The notes under the pieces were generated by a model. The model had not been told where the DNA came from. It saw only the letters and a program-made list of their open reading frames with translations, and did not search any database. Source: Flavobacteriaceae bacterium TMED68 (GTDB lineage Bacteria > Bacteroidota > Bacteroidia > Flavobacteriales > Flavobacteriaceae). From it: a DNA stretch of 6,844 bases. The stretch is from positions 118,735 to 125,578 of the forward strand of contig NHDV01000005.1 in the NCBI GenBank assembly GCA_002167525.1, in the 5' to 3' direction. Positions 1 to 6,844 of this stretch are shown here, in pieces (the first letter of the stretch is position 1; every line of letters starts with the position of its first letter). Position numbers and translations under genes: made by a program.

Positions 1-2498
1 ACTTCAACTCCTCGTAAAGTTCCACAGTCCTCGATATTAACAATAACATCCTGTGATACATCATGGAGTCGTCTTGTTAGATATCCAGCATCAGCAGTCT
101 TTAATGCGGTGTCCGCAAGCCCCTTTCGAGCACCATGCGTTGATATAAAATACTCTAAAATAGATAATCCTTCTTTGAAATTGGATAGTATTGGATTTTC
201 AATGATTTCACCTCCACCAACATTTGATTTTTTGGGTTTTGCCATAAGACCTCTCATACCTGTAAGTTGACGAATTTGTTCTTTTGAACCTCTTGCACCT
301 GAATCCAACATCATATAAACAGAATTGAAACCCGTCTGATCCTCACTTATTCTTTTCATTGCTAGCTCAGTCAACTTCGCATTAGTGGAAGTCCAAATGT
401 CTATTACTTGGTTATATCTCTCGTTATTAGTTATTAGTCCCATATTATAATTACCAATAACACCATCTACTTGACTATTAGCTTCGTCAATCATTTTGAG
501 CTTTTCTGGTGGTATAATGATATCACCTAAGCTAAAGGAAAGCCCTCCTTTAAAAGCGAAACCGTATCCCATTGACTTAATCTTGTCCAAAAAATTTGCA
601 GTCTCTGGAACACTAGTAACCTTGAGTATTTCACCAATAATCTCACGTAGATTTTTTTTAGTCAAAACAACATTAAAAAAGCCTGCGGCTTCTGGAACTA
701 CCTCATTAAATAAAACACGTCCAACAGTTGTTTCAATAATTTTTTCTTGAAGCTCTCCCTCATTATTTAAAACTTTTGCCCTTATTTTAATTACTGCATT
801 TAGTTCTACTCTTTTCTCATTGTAAGCGATATGAACTTCTTCGACAGAATAAAAAGTGAGTCCTTCCCCCTTAACTTTCTCTTTTTCAGAGGATATTTTA
901 GCCTTCGTCATATAATAAAGACCTAAAACCATGTCCTGAGATGGAACGGTTATTGGTGATCCATTAGCTGGATTTAATATACTATGGGAGGCTAACATTA
1001 ATAGCTGTGCTTCTAAAATTGCCTCTGGGCCAAGAGGAAGGTGCACTGCCATTTGATCTCCATCAAAGTCAGCGTTAAATGCAGTGCAGACAAGAGGGTG
1101 CAACTGGATTGCTTTTCCTTCAATCAATTTTGGTTGAAATGCCTGAATACCCAGTCGGTGAAGAGTAGGAGCTCGATTAAGTAGGACAGGGTGTCCTTTC
1201 AACACATTCTCTAATATGTCCCAAACAACAGGCTCTTTTCTATCAATTATTTTTTTAGCTGATTTTACAGTTTTTACAATCCCTCTTTCTATTATCTTTC
1301 GTATTATAAAAGGTTTGTACAATTCAGCTGCCATATCCTTGGGTAGTCCACATTCGAACAGTTTCAACTCAGGACCAACTACTATGACTGATCTTGCTGA
1401 ATAATCAACTCTTTTACCTAATAAGTTTTGTCGAAATCTACCTTGCTTACCTTTTAGAGAATCGGATAGTGATTTTAATGGTCGATTTGAATCAGTTTTT
1501 ACTGCAGAAGCTTTTCTTGTATTATCAAAAAGGGAATCAACTGATTCTTGAAGCATTCTTTTTTCGTTTCTTAAAATTACTTCAGGTGCTTTAATCTCAA
1601 CTAGTCTTTTTAAACGGTTGTTTCTAATTATAACTCTTCTATACAAATCATTTAAATCTGAAGTTGCAAAACGGCCACCATCGAGTGGTACCAGTGGTCT
1701 CAACTCAGGTGGAATTACAGGAATAACCTTCATTATCATCCACTCTGGCAAATTTTCTCCTCTTTCATTTGCATCACGAAATGCTTCAACTACTTGGAGA
1801 CGTTTTAAAGCTTCTGTTTTTCTTTGTTTTGATGTTTCATTATTTGCCTTGTGCCTTAATTCATATGAAAGTGTTTTTAAATCTATACGTGCCAATAAAT
1901 CAATTAAACAGTCTGCACCCATTTTCGCAATAAATTTTTCTGGGTTAGAGTCCTCTAAATATTGATTTTCTGCTGGTATTTGTTCCATTACATTAAGATA
2001 CTCTTCCTCTGTTAGAAAATCCAACTGTTTTAAATTATCACCTTCTTCATTTTTTGCACTCCCAGGTTGAATGACTACATATCTTTCATAATAAATAATC
2101 ATGTCTAGTTTTTTTGAGGGAAGGCCTAATAAATACCCTATTTTATTGGGTAAAGAACGAAAATACCATATATGTGCCACGGGAACTACCAGATTAATAT
2201 GGCCAACTCTGTCACGGCGCACTTTTTTTTCAGTTACTTCTACTCCACATCTGTCACATACAATTCCTTTATACCTTATCCTTTTGTATTTGCCACATGC
2301 ACATTCATAATCTTTAACAGGACCAAAAATTCGTTCACAAAAAAGTCCGTCACGTTCGGGTTTGTGTGTCCTATAATTTATTGTCTCTGGTTTGAGTACC
2401 TCACCTCTAGAGTTTCCTAAAATTATTTCAGGTGAAGCTAATCCTATTGAGATTTTATTAAATTTTTTTTGAGTAATGATTTCGCTGTTTCTAGCCAT
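1..2498 (-). CDS. rpoC: DNA-directed RNA polymerase subunit beta' (RpoC), N-terminal 832 codons, cut by window edge
   Basis: The beta' subunit forms the clamp and most of the active site of RNA polymerase. Translating the minus strand from the ATG at 2498 gives an open frame to position 1. In order I see: the N-terminal zinc site with Cys66, Cys68, Cys81 and Cys84 (CACGKYK ... CDRCG); the [13 protein letters not shown] switch region around residues 359-369; [14 protein letters not shown] from residue 441, with Arg442 matching the nucleotide-sugar contact Arg425 of E. coli; and the catalytic NADFDGD, with Asp477, Asp479 and Asp481 holding the Mg ion. The bridge helix ([18 protein letters not shown]) ends near residue 815. 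The window stops soon after it, so the trigger loop, second zinc site and C-terminus (about 600 residues if the family length near 1,430 holds) are missing through truncation, not damage. The start is fixed by an in-frame TAA directly before the ATG and by good agreement with flavobacterial N-termini. It lies 17 bases behind rpoB and is surely co-transcribed with it. Confidence 0.98.
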   Translation of the reverse strand, partial: MARNSEIITQKKFNKISIGLASPEIILGNSRGEVLKPETINYRTHKPERDGLFCERIFGPVKDYECACGKYKRIRYKGIVCDRCGVEVTEKKVRRDRVGHINLVVPVAHIWYFRSLPNKIGYLLGLPSKKLDMIIYYERYVVIQPGSAKNEEGDNLKQLDFLTEEEYLNVMEQIPAENQYLEDSNPEKFIAKMGADCLIDLLARIDLKTLSYELRHKANNETSKQRKTEALKRLQVVEAFRDANERGENLPEWMIMKVIPVIPPELRPLVPLDGGRFATSDLNDLYRRVIIRNNRLKRLVEIKAPEVILRNEKRMLQESVDSLFDNTRKASAVKTDSNRPLKSLSDSLKGKQGRFRQNLLGKRVDYSARSVIVVGPELKLFECGLPKDMAAELYKPFIIRKIIERGIVKTVKSAKKIIDRKEPVVWDILENVLKGHPVLLNRAPTLHRLGIQAFQPKLIEGKAIQLHPLVCTAFNADFDGDQMAVHLPLGPEAILEAQLLMLASHSILNPANGSPITVPSQDMVLGLYYMTKAKISSEKEKVKGEGLTFYSVEEVHIAYNEKRVELNAVIKIRAKVLNNEGELQEKIIETTVGRVLFNEVVPEAAGFFNVVLTKKNLREIIGEILKVTSVPETANFLDKIKSMGYGFAFKGGLSFSLGDIIIPPEKLKMIDEANSQVDGVIGNYNMGLITNNERYNQVIDIWTSTNAKLTELAMKRISEDQTGFNSVYMMLDSGARGSKEQIRQLTGMRGLMAKPKKSNVGGGEIIENPILSNFKEGLSILEYFISTHGARKGLADTALKTADAGYLTRRLHDVSQDVIVNIEDCGTLRGVE

Positions 2499-2515
2499 TT
2501 ATTTTATTTTAAAAA
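2499..2515 (-). promoter_or_regulatory. rpoB-rpoC junction; rpoC start region without Shine-Dalgarno
   Basis: Only 17 bases separate the rpoB stop (TAA) from the rpoC ATG. On the coding strand they are all A and T, ending AAAATAAAATAA before ATG, with no GGAGG-like motif. A-rich leaders without Shine-Dalgarno pairing are usual in Bacteroidota. The gap is too short and featureless for a separate promoter or terminator, so rpoC is inferred to be read from the same transcript as rpoB. Confidence 0.7.
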
Positions 2516-5500
2516 TTATTCTTCCAATCTTATATCAAGTCCGAGACCTTTTAATTCGTGCATTAAAACATTAAAAGATTCTGGTAATCCAGCCTCAGGT
2601 AGTGTATCACCCTTAACAATAGATTCATAAGTTTTAGCCCTCCCAATTACGTCATCAGATTTGACAGTTAGAATCTCTTGCAATGTGCTTGACGCCCCAT
2701 AAGCCTCCAACGCCCAAACTTCCATTTCCCCAAATCTTTGTCCTCCAAACTGTGCTTTACCACCTAGGGGCTGTTGAGTGATTAATGAATATGGACCTAT
2801 TGATCTTGAATGCATCTTATCATCAACCATATGTCCTAATTTCAACATGTAAATTACTCCAACTGTAGCAGGCTGATCAAAACGTTCGCCAGTACCACCA
2901 TCAAAAAGGTATGTATGGCCGTATTTTGGTACTTTAGCTTTTTCTGTCAACTTATTAATTTCATCTATTGAAGCACCATCAAAAATTGGAGTAGCATATT
3001 TTTCACCAAGGTTTTGTCCAGCCCAACCTAATACTGTTTCATAAATTTGACCAATATTCATCCTTGATGGAACACCAAGTGGATTTAAAACAATGTCTAC
3101 TGGTGTACCATCCTCTAAAAATGGCATTTCTTCTTCACGAACTATCCTCGCTACAATACCTTTATTACCGTGACGCCCCGCCATTTTATCGCCTACTTTA
3201 AGTTTTCGTTTTTTTGCAACGTAAACTTTTGCAAGTTTCTTTACGCCCGCAGGAAGTTCATCTCCAACACTAATTGTAAATTTTTCACGGCGTAAAGCTC
3301 CTTGAAGGTCATTTTCTTTGATTCTATAATTATGAATCAAATCTGCAATTAAACTATTAGTTTCTTTAGAAGTTGTCCAAGTACTTTTGGACAAGTGAGT
3401 ATAATCATCAACTGAAGAAAGTAATTTTAATGAATATTTCTTTCCCTTCGGCATAATTTCCTCGCCTAAGTCATTAGTTATGCCTTGGCAGGTTTTACCG
3501 TTTACAACAGAAAATAATTTTTCAACTAAAACCTGCTTTAAGTCATCAAACTTTTCATCATATTTTCTTTCAAGTGAATCTAATTCCTCTTTATCTAAAT
3601 TTCTTTTACGTTTGTCTTTAATAGAGCGTGTGAAAAGCTTTTTATCAATCACAACTCCACTAAGAGAAGGAGGGGCTTTCAAGGATGCATCTTTAACATC
3701 ACCTGCTTTGTCTCCAAATATAGCTCTTAACAATTTTTCCTCGGGAGTTGGATCAGATTCTCCTTTTGGTGTTATCTTCCCAATTAATATATCACCTGAG
3801 TTTACCTCAGCACCTACACGGATCATGCCATTTTCGTCAAGATCCTTCGTAGCCTCTTCGCTGACATTTGGGATATCATTTGTTAATTCTTCAGCTCCTA
3901 ATTTTGTGTCTCGAACATCAAGTGAATATTCATCTATATGAATAGATGTAAAAATATCCTCTCTTACTACCTTTTCTGAAATTACTATTGCATCTTCAAA
4001 ATTGTAGCCTTTCCATGGCATAAAAGCTACCTTCATGTTTCGCCCTAGAGCTAATTCTCCTCCGTCTGTAGCATAGCCCTGGCAAAGGACCTGACCCTTT
4101 CTAACATGGTCTCCTTTCTTGACAATCGGTTTAAGATTTATACAAGTTCCTTGATTTGTCTTTCTAAATTTTACAAGATTGTAGGTTTTCTTCATTCCCT
4201 CGAATCTGACGAGTTCTTGAGATTCTGTTAGATTATAACGAATGGTAATTTTATCAGCATCAACATATTCAACAACTCCTTCGTTTTCTGCATTTACCAG
4301 AACTCTAGAGTCGGAGGCTACTTGCTTTTCAAGTCCTGTACCAACAATTGGTGATTCTGGGCGTAATAATGGAACTGCTTGACGCATCATGTTTGATCCC
4401 ATTAATGCCCGATTAGCGTCATCGTGCTCTAAGAAAGGAATTAAGGATGCAGAAATAGAAGCAATCTGGTTCGGAGCTACATCAGTATAACTTATCTGCT
4501 GAGGACCAACAACTGGAAAGTCTGCTTGATCACGAGCAATAATCTTCTCATCAAGTATTTTTCCATTATCATCATATTCTATATTTGCTTGGGCTATGAG
4601 TTTGTTCTCTTCTTCCTCAGCACTTAAGTAATGTGTTTCATTTAAATCAATTTTACCATTCTCAACCTTTCGATATGGAGTCTCTATAAACCCGAGGTTA
4701 TTTACCTTAGCGTAAACACCTAATGAGGATATTAATCCAATGTTTGGTCCTTCTGGTGTTTCGATTGGACAGAGACGGCCATAATGAGTGTAATGAACAT
4801 CACGTACCTCAAATCCAGCTCTTTCTCGGGATAATCCACCGGGTCCTAAGGCAGAAAGTCTCCGCTTATGAGTAATTTCAGCTAAAGGGTTAGTTTGGTC
4901 CATAAACTGAGATAATTGGTTAGTACCAAAAAATGTATTAATAACTGAAGAAAGTGTTTTTGCGTTTATAAGATCAATTGGAGTGAATACCTCATTATCT
5001 CTAACGTTCATTCTTTCTCTAATAGTTCTTGCCATTCTAGCTAGTCCAACTCCAAACTGTGATGAAAGCTGTTCTCCGACAGTTCTAACTCTCCTGTTTG
5101 AAAGGTGATCAATATCATCAATTTCAGCTTTTGAGTTGATCAATTCAATAAGATATTTTATGATTGTAATTATATCTTCTTTAGTTAAAACTTGTTTATC
5201 CATCTCAACATCAAGTCCTAACTTTTTATTCATTCTATAACGGCCAACCTCACCTAGGTTATATCTCTGATCTGAGAAAAACAATTTATCTATTATTCCT
5301 CTTGCAGTGTCTTCATCGGGTGGTTCAGCATTTCTCAGTTGTCTGTAAATGTGCTCAACAGCTTCTTTTTCTGAGTTAGTAGGGTCTTTTTGTAAAGTAT
5401 TATAAATAATGGCGTAATCAGACATGTGAGCATCCTTTTTGTGTAAAAGGATATTTTTTGCTCCGGCCTCTATAATTTCATCAATATGCTCTTTTTCGAG

Positions 5501-6325
5501 AATAGTATCTCTATCTATTACTATTTCGTTTCTTTCAATTGATATAACCTCACCGGTATCTTCATCCACAAAATCCTCAATCCAGCTTTTCAAAACACGT
5601 GCAGCTAATTTTCTTCCAAGTATTTTTTTTAGACCCGTCTTGGTGACCTTTATTTCTTCTGCAAGATCAAAGATTTCTAAAATATCACGGTCGTGCTCAA
5701 ATCCAATTGCCCTAAAGAGAGTAGTTACAGGCAATTTTTTCTTACGGTCTATGTAAGCATACATTACACTGTTAATGTCTGTTGCAAATTCAATCCATGA
5801 GCCTTTGAAAGGTATAACTCTTGCAGAATATAATTTTGTTCCATTTGCATGAAAGGATTGACCAAAAAATACGCCTGGAGAACGGTGTAGTTGCGAAACA
5901 ACAATCCTTTCGGCACCATTTATTACAAATGTCCCACTAGGTGTCATATACGGTATGGTTCCAAGAAAAACATCTTGGACGATGGTTTCAAAATCTTCAT
6001 GCTCCAGATCATTACAGAATAGTTTTAATCGGGCTTTAAGTGGAACTGAATAAGTAAGTCCCCTTTCAATACACTCTTGTATAGTATATCTTGGTGGATC
6101 TACAAAATAATCTAAAAACTCTAGAACAAATTGGTTTCTAGTATCAGAAATAGGAAAATTCTCTTTAAATGTATTGAAAAGTCCCTCCTCATTTCTCTCA
6201 TCAGATTTTGTTTCTAATTGGAAAAAATCTTGGAAAGATTTAATTTGAATATCAAGGAAGTCCGGATACTCAGGAATGTGTTTTGCACCTGCAAAACTAG
6301 TTCTTTGACTGTTTTTAATTGGCAT
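2516..6325 (-). CDS. rpoB: DNA-directed RNA polymerase subunit beta (RpoB), complete
   Basis: The beta subunit pairs with beta' to form the catalytic cleft of RNA polymerase and carries the rifampicin pocket. The 1,269-residue product is full length for Bacteroidota (about 1,270) and shorter than the 1,342 of E. coli. Visible landmarks: the protrusion/lobe region in the first 400 residues; the rifampicin region from about 467 to 532 (QLSQFMDQ at 470-477, His486, Ser491, Ile532; E. coli numbering minus 40); [12 protein letters not shown] at 769-780 with acidic Glu777/Asp778 (E. coli 813/814); the flap-tip helix [12 protein letters not shown] at 861-872; a charged, coiled-coil-like stretch at about 900-939 inside an insertion; and [12 protein letters not shown] with active-site Lys1047 and Lys1055 (E. 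coli 1065/1073). The C-terminal [23 protein letters not shown] and PESFNVL segments, which pack against beta', are intact. An in-frame TAA sits directly before the ATG, so no upstream start exists. No Shine-Dalgarno is seen. It lies between rplL and rpoC on one strand. Confidence 0.99.
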   Translation of the reverse strand: MPIKNSQRTSFAGAKHIPEYPDFLDIQIKSFQDFFQLETKSDERNEEGLFNTFKENFPISDTRNQFVLEFLDYFVDPPRYTIQECIERGLTYSVPLKARLKLFCNDLEHEDFETIVQDVFLGTIPYMTPSGTFVINGAERIVVSQLHRSPGVFFGQSFHANGTKLYSARVIPFKGSWIEFATDINSVMYAYIDRKKKLPVTTLFRAIGFEHDRDILEIFDLAEEIKVTKTGLKKILGRKLAARVLKSWIEDFVDEDTGEVISIERNEIVIDRDTILEKEHIDEIIEAGAKNILLHKKDAHMSDYAIIYNTLQKDPTNSEKEAVEHIYRQLRNAEPPDEDTARGIIDKLFFSDQRYNLGEVGRYRMNKKLGLDVEMDKQVLTKEDIITIIKYLIELINSKAEIDDIDHLSNRRVRTVGEQLSSQFGVGLARMARTIRERMNVRDNEVFTPIDLINAKTLSSVINTFFGTNQLSQFMDQTNPLAEITHKRRLSALGPGGLSRERAGFEVRDVHYTHYGRLCPIETPEGPNIGLISSLGVYAKVNNLGFIETPYRKVENGKIDLNETHYLSAEEEENKLIAQANIEYDDNGKILDEKIIARDQADFPVVGPQQISYTDVAPNQIASISASLIPFLEHDDANRALMGSNMMRQAVPLLRPESPIVGTGLEKQVASDSRVLVNAENEGVVEYVDADKITIRYNLTESQELVRFEGMKKTYNLVKFRKTNQGTCINLKPIVKKGDHVRKGQVLCQGYATDGGELALGRNMKVAFMPWKGYNFEDAIVISEKVVREDIFTSIHIDEYSLDVRDTKLGAEELTNDIPNVSEEATKDLDENGMIRVGAEVNSGDILIGKITPKGESDPTPEEKLLRAIFGDKAGDVKDASLKAPPSLSGVVIDKKLFTRSIKDKRKRNLDKEELDSLERKYDEKFDDLKQVLVEKLFSVVNGKTCQGITNDLGEEIMPKGKKYSLKLLSSVDDYTHLSKSTWTTSKETNSLIADLIHNYRIKENDLQGALRREKFTISVGDELPAGVKKLAKVYVAKKRKLKVGDKMAGRHGNKGIVARIVREEEMPFLEDGTPVDIVLNPLGVPSRMNIGQIYETVLGWAGQNLGEKYATPIFDGASIDEINKLTEKAKVPKYGHTYLFDGGTGERFDQPATVGVIYMLKLGHMVDDKMHSRSIGPYSLITQQPLGGKAQFGGQRFGEMEVWALEAYGASSTLQEILTVKSDDVIGRAKTYESIVKGDTLPEAGLPESFNVLMHELKGLGLDIRLEE

Positions 6326-6381
6326 TTAAATCAAGTTTAATAGTATATGAATAAATTGAATGAATGTATATAAGGGAAGTT

Positions 6382-6404
6382 GGCCTCTGGATTATCCAAA
6401 AGCC
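6382..6404 (-). promoter_or_regulatory. Hairpin in rpoB leader, possible attenuator or processing site
   Basis: On the coding strand the arms GGCTTTTGG (6404-6396) and CCAGAGGCC (6390-6382) pair over nine positions, seven Watson-Crick and two G-U, around the five-base loop ATAAT. Three more pairs (GTT at 6410-6408 with AAC at 6381-6379) could form across a three-base bulge. The hairpin is a GC-richer patch in an AT-rich spacer. It is not followed by a T run (next bases AACTTCCCTTATA), so it is not a classical intrinsic terminator. A pause, partial attenuation or RNase cleavage signal is possible. The pairing is seen; the function is inferred. Confidence 0.5.
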
Positions 6405-6412
6405 TGAAACTA

Positions 6413-6427
6413 TAATAATGATTATTA
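6413..6427. repeat. Perfect 15-base AT palindrome behind rplL stop
   Basis: TAATAAT and ATTATTA flank a single central base, giving a perfect inverted repeat that starts three bases after the rplL TAG. As RNA it could fold only into a weak A-U hairpin of about five pairs with a five-base loop. It could be a protein-binding palindrome, but in sequence this AT-rich a chance origin is quite likely. No function is claimed. Confidence 0.35.
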
Positions 6428-6430
6428 AAT

Positions 6431-6811
6431 CTACTTAAGCTCAACCTCTGCACCTGCTTCTTCAAGAGATTTTTGAAGCGATTCAGCTTCATCTTTTGCT
6501 ATACCCTCTTTTAGTGGTGTAGGTGCTTTATCAACTAAATCTTTAGCTTCTTTTAAACCAAGACCAGTCAATTCTTTTACTAATTTAACCACAGCTAGTT
6601 TGGAACCTCCAGCTGCTTTAAGGATTACGTCAAATTCCGACTTTTCTCCAGCAGAATCTCCTGATGTATCTCCAGCTATAGGTCCTGCTACGGCTACTGC
6701 AGTTGCAGAGGGCTCTATACCATACTCTTCTTTTAAAATATCGGCCAACTCATTGACCTCTTTGACTGTCAAACCGACCAGTTTTTCTGCGAATTCTTTT
6801 AAATCTGCCAT
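6431..6811 (-). CDS. rplL: Large ribosomal subunit protein bL12 (L7/L12), complete
   Basis: bL12 forms the mobile stalk of the 50S subunit: dimers bind uL10, and the free C-terminal domains recruit and stimulate the translation GTPases (EF-Tu, EF-G, IF2). The product has 126 residues (E. coli 120-121). It shows the N-terminal dimerisation helices at about 1-34, a flexible hinge at about 36-58 rich in Ala, Gly, Ser and Asp, and the C-terminal domain from about 59 to 126. The factor-binding surface is conserved: Lys71, Lys76, Lys79 and Lys90 match E. coli Lys65, Lys70, Arg73 and Lys84 around the [12 protein letters not shown] motif, and the protein ends in the typical [10 protein letters not shown]. 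The ATG at 6811 gives the standard [11 protein letters not shown] start. An in-frame TAA at 6839-6841 and no other ATG between them settle the start. It is the first gene of the visible operon; rplJ is expected just upstream outside the window. Confidence 0.99.
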   Translation of the reverse strand: MADLKEFAEKLVGLTVKEVNELADILKEEYGIEPSATAVAVAGPIAGDTSGDSAGEKSEFDVILKAAGGSKLAVVKLVKELTGLGLKEAKDLVDKAPTPLKEGIAKDEAESLQKSLEEAGAEVELK

Positions 6812-6844
6812 TTTTGTTGTATTTCTAATTAAACTTATTTATTT
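6812..6844 (-). promoter_or_regulatory. rplL leader, probable rplJ-rplL spacer
   Basis: These 33 bases are AT-rich on the coding strand and end TACAACAAAA before the rplL ATG, with no Shine-Dalgarno. Two TAA triplets in different frames (6841-6839 and 6837-6835) could each be the stop of an upstream gene, which by operon order would be rplJ (uL10). Too little sequence is present to decide, and no rplJ coding sequence is claimed. Confidence 0.4.

Larger units (their letters stand above)
6326..6430 (-). promoter_or_regulatory. rplL-rpoB intergenic region (rpoB leader)
   Basis: This 105-base spacer is the longest non-coding stretch in the window. On the coding strand it opens with an AT-only palindrome just behind the rplL stop, follows with a GC-richer hairpin, and ends in AT-rich sequence (TTAAACTTGATTTAA before the rpoB ATG) without a Shine-Dalgarno. 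I looked for the Bacteroidota promoter pattern (TTG near -33, TAnnTTTG near -7) and found no convincing match, so rpoB is probably read through from upstream. In E. coli the equivalent spacer holds a partial terminator and an RNase III site that lower rpoBC output relative to rplL. A comparable role here is inference from position and structure only. Confidence 0.55.

Noticed and set aside
1..30. rpoC as a truncated pseudogene
   Set aside because: The frame is open up to the window edge and the sequence still matches RpoC there. The missing part is due to where the window was cut.
496..750. Plus-strand open frame of 84 codons opposite rpoC
   Set aside because: It is antisense to beta' residues whose minus-strand translation matches flavobacterial RpoC throughout.
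1216..2420. Several plus-strand open frames of 62-115 codons opposite rpoC
   Set aside because: All lie antisense to well-conserved beta' sequence whose minus-strand frame is unbroken. Their low-complexity Ser/Phe/Ile-rich translations are typical of antisense shadows in AT-rich genes.
3480..3941. Plus-strand open frame of 153 codons inside rpoB
   Set aside because: It is fully antisense to a strongly conserved part of rpoB (flap and insertion), its product resembles no family I know, and it has no convincing start region. It is a shadow of the rpoB reading frame.
5439..5756. Plus-strand open frame of 105 codons inside rpoB
   Set aside because: It is antisense to the conserved N-terminal part of RpoB and no recognisable domain or leader supports it.
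6382..6404. Intrinsic terminator ending the rplL transcript
   Set aside because: The stem is real, but the bases after it (AACTTCCC) are not a T run, and a full stop here would cut off the essential rpoBC genes.
6326..6430. A separate promoter for rpoBC in the rplL-rpoB gap
   Set aside because: No TAnnTTTG -7 element with a TTG about 19-20 bases upstream is present. Loose AT-rich TATA-like strings are expected by chance in this spacer.

Overview
The window is a slice of the bacterial ribosomal-protein/RNA-polymerase (rplJL-rpoBC type) operon, read entirely from the minus strand. In transcription order (high to low coordinates) it holds rplL (ribosomal protein bL12), a 105-base gap, rpoB (RNA polymerase beta subunit), a 17-base gap, and the first 832 codons of rpoC (beta' subunit), which runs off the window at position 1. 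The 33 bases upstream of rplL would separate it from rplJ (uL10), which lies outside the window.

The organism is most likely a member of the Bacteroidota, class Flavobacteriia. The basis is the close resemblance of all three proteins, from memory, to flavobacterial homologues (the bL12 C-terminal domain, the RpoB N-terminal region with its IPEYPDFLD motif, and RpoC with its VDYSARSV switch). Three further features agree: the visibly AT-rich sequence, the absence of Shine-Dalgarno motifs before all three start codons, and the roughly 1,270-residue RpoB. No database search was possible, so genus or family is not claimed.

The three genes make the bL12 stalk protein of the ribosome and the two large catalytic subunits of RNA polymerase, so the operon ties translation capacity to transcription capacity. 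All the key catalytic residues that lie inside the window are present: the NADFDGD magnesium triad of beta', the [12 protein letters not shown] lysines and FED acidic pair of beta, and the first zinc site of beta'. The reading frames show no frameshift or internal stop.

The only non-coding stretch with visible structure is the rplL-rpoB gap. It contains a GC-richer hairpin (6382-6404) and, close behind the rplL stop, a perfect AT-only palindrome (6413-6427). This is the place where enterobacteria balance abundant bL12 against scarce polymerase by attenuation and RNA processing, so the hairpin is the one element worth comparing across relatives. There is no gene-free stretch over 300 bases, and I see no mobile element, CRISPR array, tRNA, rRNA or unknown gene system. 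The window is an ordinary, highly conserved core region.
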